Part shown: positions 58,309 to 64,000 of the stretch, one piece after another | Numbering within the stretch: the stretch's first letter is position 1 | How the letters are laid out: the number at the start of each line of letters is the position of its first letter | Source: Fenollaria timonensis | Lineage (GTDB): Bacteria > Bacillota > Clostridia > Tissierellales > Peptoniphilaceae | Direction of reading: 5' to 3' | NCBI RefSeq assembly: GCF_001457835.1 | Contig: NZ_LN898230.1 | Span: 141,600 to 205,599 of the forward strand | Length of the DNA stretch: 64,000 nucleotides | Position numbers and translations under genes: made by a program | Notes under the pieces: model-generated | What the model saw: only the letters and a program-made list of their open reading frames with translations | Databases searched by the model: none | Told to the model about the DNA's origin: nothing

Positions 58309-58719
58309 ATGACAAAAGAATATTACCTTTATGTCGGTGGGCAAAAAATCAAAGTAAGTGAGCAGATATACAAAGTCTACTGGCAAGAAAGAGAACACGA
58401 AAAATATTTAGAGCAGGTGGACAAGAAAAACCACTTGCTATTTTTTTCGTCTCTAAATCACGATGGGAATTTTGAAGATAATCTAGAAGATAAAAATGTT
58501 GATGTTGAAAAAGTTGTAGCTACACAAATGATGATTGAAGCACTAAGAAATGCAATGTCAAAGTTAAATAAGGATGAACGGGAAATCATAGAAAGATTAT
58601 ATTTCAATGATGAAACACTTCGTGCAGTAGCAAAGACTAAAAATATCTCACATCCAACTTTAATTAAAAGACGAGATAAAATTTTAGAAAAACTAAAGAA
58701 ATTTATAGAAGAACTATAA
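58309..58719 (+). CDS. Sigma-70-region-4-like HTH protein of the ICE
   Basis: 136 residues. N-terminus (YYLYVGGQKIKVSEQIYKVYWQ) is the standard start of the small sigma-like proteins next to the recombinases of Tn1549-type elements; the C-terminus (LNKDEREIIERLYFNDETLRAVAKTKNISHPTLIKRRDKIL) is a sigma-70 region 4 HTH. Likely controls excision or transfer genes. TGGAGG upstream. The ISL3 element lies immediately before it and has cut it off from any earlier promoter. Confidence 0.85.
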   Translation: MTKEYYLYVGGQKIKVSEQIYKVYWQEREHEKYLEQVDKKNHLLFFSSLNHDGNFEDNLEDKNVDVEKVVATQMMIEALRNAMSKLNKDEREIIERLYFNDETLRAVAKTKNISHPTLIKRRDKILEKLKKFIEEL

Positions 58720-58733
58720 ATTCTGGTTACCAA

Positions 58734-58784
58734 AGAGGGCAAATTTTCCTTTATAAAGTGAAGGGGAATTTTGTCCTCTTTTAT
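58734..58784 (+). terminator. Terminator after the sigma-like gene
   Basis: Long imperfect stem AAGAGGGCAAATTTTCC/GGGGAATTTTGTCCTCTT with T-rich tail. Confidence 0.75.
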
Positions 58785-58789
58785 ATAAA

Positions 58790-59133
58790 AAAGAAATTGA
58801 AAGAATTTTGAACCTTGACAACTGAATAGACCAAGACAGGACATTAACCATTTGTGGAGCTTTATAATTTCTTCGCCATAACTTTTCTGCTGATAAGGAT
58901 TTCGGTTTAAATAAATACTCTAGTTAAAAGAAGGATAAAAGAAAACGAGCGACAAAAAGAAATTATATATTCAGCCTAGGAAACTGATGCATTGAAGCAA
59001 ATGGGGATAATGATACTTCTACAGTTGTTGCCGGCTCATCTTGAAAAGGGGCGGTGGTGAAATTCCAATGTCGTGACCTACACGCCTGTTAATGTCAAAA
59101 AACTTAAAAATTTAAATATAAGGAGAAGATATT
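58790..59133 (+). other. Non-coding stretch before TnpW/recombinase, possible structured leader RNA
   Basis: No open frame. It begins with CCTTGACAACTGAATAG and contains GC-richer blocks unlike its surroundings, notably GTTGTTGCCGGCTCATCTTG, AAAGGGGCGGTGGTGAAATT and CGTGACCTACACGCC (about 59022-59095). Local GGCG/CGCC and GGT/ACC pairing is possible. This GC content and placement suggest a structured RNA or leader of the recombinase transcript; I do not recognise a named family. Confidence 0.35.
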
Positions 59134-59301
59134 ATGTGTGATGAACATAATATAAACACTGAAATGAAAACAGATAAAAAAGATAAACAGATGATAAATC
59201 AAATTGATGGTTGGAACATAGAAGTTAAATTTAATGAAAATGGATTTAGCTTAGAAAATTTAGTAGAGGAATACATCAAAGAAAAATTTTCTGTCTATTA
59301 G
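59134..59301 (+). CDS. Small TnpW-like protein (55 aa)
   Basis: ATG 59134 with AAGGAGAAG upstream. The 55 residues (QIDGWNIEVKFNENGFSLEN, then LVEEYIKEKF at the end) resemble in build the peptide at 594-767: charged start, short strand pair, C-terminal helix. Lies just before the recombinase pair. Function unknown. Confidence 0.55.
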   Translation: MCDEHNINTEMKTDKKDKQMINQIDGWNIEVKFNENGFSLENLVEEYIKEKFSVY

Positions 59302-59399
59302 GGGCTGACAAAAAATATAAGGAGCGTTATAATATTTTTGTGGAAGCCTAACCTTGGTTCGATTTATTGTATGTAAATTGAATTAAAGGAGGCTTTTTT

Positions 59400-61118
59400 A
59401 TGTTTAAAAACAATTTAGCAAAAGAAAATTTGGCAGTTATGTATTTAAGATTATCAAAAGAAGATGGCGAAAAAACAGAAAGTAACTCTATATCCAATCA
59501 AAGAGAAATTATAAACTCTTATGCAAGAAAAAATCAAATTACAATTGTCAAAGAGTATGTGGATGATGGGTATTCAGGTGCAAATTTTGATCGTCCCAAT
59601 TTTAAAGAAATGATAAAGGCTGCCTATGATAGAAAGTTCAATACAATTATTGTAAAGGACTTATCAAGATTCGGAAGAGATTATATAGAAGCTGGAAAAT
59701 ATATTCAAAGAATATTTCCGGAAAACGGTATAAGATTTATATCAGTAAATGACAATTACGATAGTAAAAGTGCAGATATAAACGATACACATCTTATACT
59801 TCCTATAAAAAACTTCATCAATGATAGTTATTGCCGAGATATTTCCAATAAGGTAAAAAGCTCTCAAAAGATAAAAAGAGAAAAAGGAGACTTTATCAGT
59901 GCTTTTGCACCTTATGGATATAAAAAGTCTGAGGAGAATAAGAACAAGTTAGTGATTGATAAAGAGATATCGGATATTGTCAAAAATATATTTGATATGA
60001 AACTCTTGGGATATTCCTCAAAGGCAATTGCAGATGAACTAAATCATTTAGGAGTTTTAACTCCAAGAAAATATAAAGAAAGTCAAGGATTTAAGTGCAA
60101 TGGATTTCAAAATACAAAAGGTGGAAATTGGTCAGCAAAGACAGTAAATAGAATTATAGAAAATGAAGTATATATTGGAAATACCTTACAGGGGAAGAGT
60201 GTTACTTTAAGTTATAAAAATAAAAAGCAGATAGAAAAAGAGAAAGAAGAATGGATAAGAGTAGAAAATACCCATGAATCAATTATAAGTAAAGAAGTTT
60301 TTACTATTGCAAATACTATGTTAAAAAGAGATTTGAATAATTCTCGTGGAAAGGACAAAATTGATATTTTTACAGGAATGCTTTTTTGTAAAGAATGTGG
60401 AAGTTCTTTGATTAGAAGGACTGTAAAGTATAAAAAAAGAGAAGAGATATTCTATATCTGTTCAAAGTACAACAAGGAAAAATCTTGCACAAGACACAGC
60501 ATAAAAGAAGAAACCTTGATAAAAGCAGTATCTAAAATAATGAAGTCCTACATTGAATTTAATGAAAATCTATATTCTAAAGTTCAGCGTATAGATATAA
60601 ATAAAAATTTGAAAGACAATCAAATTCCTATACTAAAACGAGAAAAAGCGATGACAGAAGAACTCTTATCTTCTCTATACCTTGACCTAAAAGAGGATGT
60701 TATTAGTAAAGAAGAATATCAACTTTTTAGAAAAAACTATACAGAGAAATTGACTAAATTAGATGAAAGTATCGAGTATAGATTAAAAAAACAGGAAGAT
60801 ACTAAGGAGAAGATTGACAAAAATAAGAGTTGGATCATCGACATTAACAAGTATAAAAATTTATCGGAAATAGATAGATTGTCTGTTGTGATGCTCATTG
60901 ATAAAATTTTTATTTCTGAAGATAAGACGATAGATGTTAGGTTTAATCATACTGAAGAATTGTCTTTACTTGAAGAAATGACAAAAATGGATAAGTCTGA
61001 CATTAAAGCTAACACTATAAAAAAGAAAAGTATCGATAAAACCAGGAAGTCAAAAACTATACCCACTGTTATGAATAAAAGTCTTGTAAGTGCTGAAAGT
61101 GAGGTATGCTATGGCTAG
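59400..61118 (+). CDS. Large serine recombinase 1 of the integration module
   Basis: 572 residues. Resolvase domain with catalytic Ser in YLRLSKEDGE (Ser18), Arg motif [10 protein letters not shown], recombinase domain, zinc-ribbon CKECGSS...CSKYNKEKSC, coiled coil and C-terminal end. AAAGGAGG before ATG. Its stop lies eight bases into the next recombinase gene. Tandem serine recombinases at one end are typical of Tn1549/CTn-like ICEs and carry out excision and integration. Intact as far as seen. Confidence 0.93.
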   Translation: MFKNNLAKENLAVMYLRLSKEDGEKTESNSISNQREIINSYARKNQITIVKEYVDDGYSGANFDRPNFKEMIKAAYDRKFNTIIVKDLSRFGRDYIEAGKYIQRIFPENGIRFISVNDNYDSKSADINDTHLILPIKNFINDSYCRDISNKVKSSQKIKREKGDFISAFAPYGYKKSEENKNKLVIDKEISDIVKNIFDMKLLGYSSKAIADELNHLGVLTPRKYKESQGFKCNGFQNTKGGNWSAKTVNRIIENEVYIGNTLQGKSVTLSYKNKKQIEKEKEEWIRVENTHESIISKEVFTIANTMLKRDLNNSRGKDKIDIFTGMLFCKECGSSLIRRTVKYKKREEIFYICSKYNKEKSCTRHSIKEETLIKAVSKIMKSYIEFNENLYSKVQRIDINKNLKDNQIPILKREKAMTEELLSSLYLDLKEDVISKEEYQLFRKNYTEKLTKLDESIEYRLKKQEDTKEKIDKNKSWIIDINKYKNLSEIDRLSVVMLIDKIFISEDKTIDVRFNHTEELSLLEEMTKMDKSDIKANTIKKKSIDKTRKSKTIPTVMNKSLVSAESEVCYG

Positions 61119-62613
61119 AACAAAAAATAGGCATATATCACAATCAGAAACAGAAGTTGTAAAAGTGATTGAAAAAATATACATTGCCGGTATTTATGCT
61201 AGATTATCACAGGAAAGAAAGGAAGCTTACAGGGATAAAAGTAATTCACTAGAAATGCAGGAAGAACTTTGTATAAATGCTGCAAACGAAAAAGATATAA
61301 AGATTTTAAGAGTATACAAGGACTATGAGTATTCTGGAACAAATTTTAAAAGACCTGCATTTATTGAAATGATGGAAGATATTCGAACAGGCAGGATAAA
61401 TTGTATCATAGTAAAAGATATGTCAAGGTTTGGTAGAGAGTATTTAGAAATCGCAAACTATATCGAAAAAGTATTTCCATTTTTGGGAGTTCGATTTATT
61501 TCCGTAAATGATAATCTTGATACTAAAGACGGTATAAAATCAGATCAGAGTTATGAAATAGCAATAAAAAATATCTTCAATGATTTATACGCAAAAGATA
61601 TTTCAAAGAAAATAAAAGCATCTAAAGAAATAAAAATGAAACAAGGGTCTTTTATAGGAGCGATGGCTCCGTATGGCTATAAGGTTGATAAAATTGATGG
61701 AAAAAGAGTTCTGGTGATGGACGAAAAGGCAGCAGATGTAGTAAGACTTATCTTTTATATGGCAAGTCAAGGTAAATCCAATATGCAAATAGCAAGAGAA
61801 TTGACTAAAACATATACGACACCTGATGAATATAAAAGAACAGGTAAAATTTTTAAGGATAAAGAAGATACAAAACAATGGGATATTTCTTATATATCAA
61901 AAATGCTTTCTGATGAAGTATATATTGGGAATTTGATTCAAAGAGTATACTCAAATAGACATGATCCAAGTAGGAAAAGTAAGTTTCGTGATAAAGAAGA
62001 GTGGATTATAACAGAGAACACCCACGAAGGTTTAATAGACAAAACTACATTTGAAAATATCAGAGAGATAAAGGAGAAAAAACAAAACTATCTACCTTAC
62101 CATTCACTGAAAAACATAATAAAAGACGGAAAAGAAAATGTTGGAGTAAAAATTCAAAGAGATCATAAAAAAGAAGGAAAGTATGACGACCTCATACAGT
62201 GCAGTGTTTGTGGCAGATATTTGAAAAAACAATATGGACCACGAGGACTGAAATATCATGATGAGATTTGCTATTGTTATTATTGTAAAGGTGGAGATAG
62301 ATTAAACTTAGAAAAATCTCATGTAAGAATATACGAAACAGACCTAGATAAAATTTTAGTAGATACCTTAAAAAGACTGGTTTCAAGCTTTTATAAAAAG
62401 GATAAAAGATTACGACTAAAAATATATTTAGAAAATATAAGTACTGAAAAGATAAATCAAGTTTCTCTAAAAACAGATGTAAATAATAAAAAGATTGCTT
62501 CTCTTAGGATCAATCTACAAGAACAATATGAAAACTATGTTAAAGGAGAGGTTCTTTTAAGTGATTTTAAAATAGAAAGTAAAAAAATAAATAATGGAAG
62601 ATTGTATAATTAA
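61111..62613 (+). pseudogene. Large serine recombinase 2, C-terminus cut by an IS30 element
   Basis: From ATG 61111 (GAGGT upstream) 500 residues: resolvase domain with catalytic Ser in YARLSQERKE, KDMSRFGREY, recombinase domain, zinc-ribbon CSVCGRY...CYCYYC and the start of the coiled coil. The frame runs into the IS30 left end after KKINN and stops with GRLYN. Beyond the IS (from about 63864) an open frame restarts with KINNQIKTLKNELKVF and runs off the window, consistent with the lost C-terminal part. It overlaps recombinase 1 by eight bases. Function of the shortened protein is doubtful. Confidence 0.8.
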
Positions 62614-63859
62614 CTTAGCCACCAAATAAAAAAATCATGTGTACATATGGTATAGTATTAGTAACAAACAAAAAAACAACTATACGGAGGTACACATGAC
62701 TCATATAAATTATACCATAGAATTTACAGAACGCAAGAAAAATTCACATCTATCACTACATGAAATGTCATTAATACAGGCATGGAAAATAGATGGACAT
62801 AGCAACAGAGAGATAGCAAGAAGGCTAAATAGAGCCCCGCAGACAATAAACAACGCAATAAAGAAAGGCACAGTAAAGCAAAAGAGAATAATAAAAAGTA
62901 ATAACAAAACATATACTTACTACGATGAAAAATACTTTGCCTTAACTAATTATGAGGTATATATAAACAATAGATCTTCTTGCGGAAGAAGACCAAAATA
63001 TATAGATATAGTCGAATTTCTTAAATGGGCAGACAATAAAATGTTAAAAGATAAATGGTCTCCAGATGTATGTGTTGGATACGCAAAAGCAAATAGACTC
63101 TTTCCATCATCAGAAATACCATCAACAAAAAGCCTCTACAACTGGATAAATAAGTCACTAATGAAAACAAAAAATATAGATCTACTAGAAAAAGTAAAGA
63201 GAAAAAACAAAAATAGCACAAGAAGAACAAGACAAAACAAGAAAAAGCTTGGCATATCCATAGAAGAAAGACCAGATAAAATACAAACAAGAGAAGAATT
63301 CGGCCACTGGGAAATAGATACAGTTATAGGTAAAAAGAAAAAGACAGATCCAGTACTACTTACATTAGTAGAAAGAAAAACAAGATATGAAAAGCTGATA
63401 AAAATACATGGAAAAACACCCGATGCAGTAGACATTGGACTTAAATTCTTAAAAGATAATGCGCAGTTAAACAAAGAAATATTTAAAAGTATAACATCAG
63501 ATAATGGTTCAGAATTTTCAAGCTTATCAGAATTAGCAGAATATGTAGATATATATTTTTGTCATCCATATACATCATGGGAAAGAGGAACTAGTGAATG
63601 TCAACATAAATTAATACGAAGATTTATACAAAAAGGCACATCAATAGAAGAAGTATCAAAAGAAAAAATATACAGAATAAACGAGTGGATGAATAATTTG
63701 CCAAGAAAAATCTTTAATTACAAAACTGCAAAAGAAGAGTTCATAAAGGAAATAAAACAGCTTAAAAGTATCTAGTTTAATAAAAATAAATACTTTTAAG
63801 CTATACTATACATTTAGTCTATATGATGTCTGGGTGGCTAACTTATTGTTGCAATTTAT
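62596..63859 (+). mobile_element. IS30-family insertion sequence inside recombinase 2
   Basis: About 1,264 bases. Ends GGAAGATTGTATAATTAACT-TAGCCACC (left) and, read inward, ATAAATTGCAACAATAAGT-TAGCCACC (right) match at ~18 of 27 positions with TTAGCCACC perfect. A 14-base direct repeat AAAAAATAAATAAT lies on both sides (62582-62595, 63860-63873), and removing the element plus one repeat joins the two recombinase frames. Long target duplications are known for IS1630, an IS30 relative. An alternative boundary uses the AACTT next to both AGCCACC ends. Confidence 0.75.
62696..63775 (+). CDS. IS30-family transposase
   Basis: 359 residues from ATG 62696 after CGGAGG; the longer frame from 62639 has no binding site. 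N-terminal HTH (SLHEMSLIQAWKIDGHSNREIARRLNRAPQTI), then the rve-type DDE core: Asp in HWEIDTVIGKK, Asp in ITSDNGSEFS and Glu in TSWERGTSECQHKLIRRF. Full length for IS30 transposases, probably active. Confidence 0.94.
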   Translation: MTHINYTIEFTERKKNSHLSLHEMSLIQAWKIDGHSNREIARRLNRAPQTINNAIKKGTVKQKRIIKSNNKTYTYYDEKYFALTNYEVYINNRSSCGRRPKYIDIVEFLKWADNKMLKDKWSPDVCVGYAKANRLFPSSEIPSTKSLYNWINKSLMKTKNIDLLEKVKRKNKNSTRRTRQNKKKLGISIEERPDKIQTREEFGHWEIDTVIGKKKKTDPVLLTLVERKTRYEKLIKIHGKTPDAVDIGLKFLKDNAQLNKEIFKSITSDNGSEFSSLSELAEYVDIYFCHPYTSWERGTSECQHKLIRRFIQKGTSIEEVSKEKIYRINEWMNNLPRKIFNYKTAKEEFIKEIKQLKSI

Positions 63860-63863
63860 AAAA

Positions 63864-64000
63864 AATAAATAATCAAATAAAAACCTTAAAAAATGAATTA
63901 AAAGTTTTTGCTGAAAGAATAAGAAATATAAAAAAGAAAAAAAGAGAAATTATAGAATTTATAGATGTACTATTTTGCTGCTTGGATGCTAAAAGCATAG
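63864..64000 (+). pseudogene. Displaced C-terminal fragment of recombinase 2, runs off window
   Basis: Open frame after the right IS30 end encoding KINNQIKTLKNELKVFAE, then a Lys-rich stretch and IIEFIDVLFCCLDAKSI. Its first residues repeat the KINN at which recombinase 2 breaks. Coiled-coil character fits the end of a serine recombinase; homology of the last residues is unclear. Confidence 0.45.

Noticed and set aside
58800-58830. Possible promoter TTGACA in CCTTGACAACTGAATAG
   Set aside because: No acceptable -10 at 16-18 bases; not called as a promoter.

Overview
The window is AT-rich DNA from a low-GC Gram-positive bacterium. Shine-Dalgarno sequences are strong (GGAGG type), genes are tightly coupled, and every large gene has its closest recognisable relatives in Firmicutes integrative and conjugative elements (ICEs). 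An anaerobic coccus of the Tissierellia/Clostridia type is a guess from base composition and gene style only. Almost the whole window is one Tn1549/CTn-like ICE; neither end of the element is inside the window.

Layout. 1-2850: 3' end of a DnaC-like ATPase gene, a TnpW-like peptide and a large serine recombinase that sits where the coupling protein and the start of the VirB6 gene normally lie. 2880-14007: type IV secretion operon (truncated VirB6/TrbL, small membrane protein, PrgI, VirB4, a DNA methyltransferase, an NlpC/P60 transfer protein, DUF4315, a large surface coiled-coil protein, DUF4366). 14255-18413: two abortive-infection/toxin-antitoxin cassettes around topoisomerase III, namely AbiEi/AbiEii and a ToxIN/AbiQ-type (type III) locus with tandem RNA repeats and a frameshifted toxin. 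18555-30653: a 3,640-residue ArdC/methylase/helicase protein with a TnpV gene nested out of frame inside it, then an OB-fold protein. 30819-32557 (minus strand): MobA relaxase and MobC, followed by a palindrome-rich 800-base gap that probably holds oriT.

33357-56577: the main cargo, a metallophore locus. It has a DtxR-type regulator, type II thioesterase, Sfp transferase, aryl-AMP ligase, two NRPSs (ArCP-Cy-A-PCP and TubC_N-Cy-A[MT]-PCP-TE), a saccharopine-dehydrogenase-like reductase, an alpha/beta hydrolase, an AraC regulator, an ECF transporter (S, T, fused A1A2), two YbtP/YbtQ-like ABC half transporters and a MATE pump. Domain order predicts an aryl-thiazoline-(N-methyl)thiazolidine of the pyochelin/equibactin class. 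The combination of this locus with this ICE type recalls equibactin on ICESe2 of Streptococcus equi (from memory, not searched).

56800-64000: an ISL3-family insertion sequence with exact ends, a sigma-like HTH protein, a non-coding stretch, a TnpW-like peptide, and two serine recombinases, the second interrupted by an IS30-family element. The recombinases presumably move the element, the T4SS and relaxase transfer it, the toxin-antitoxin genes stabilise or defend it, and the siderophore locus gives the host an advantage under metal limitation. Loss of VirD4 and part of VirB6, and the IS30 hit in a recombinase, suggest this copy may no longer move on its own.
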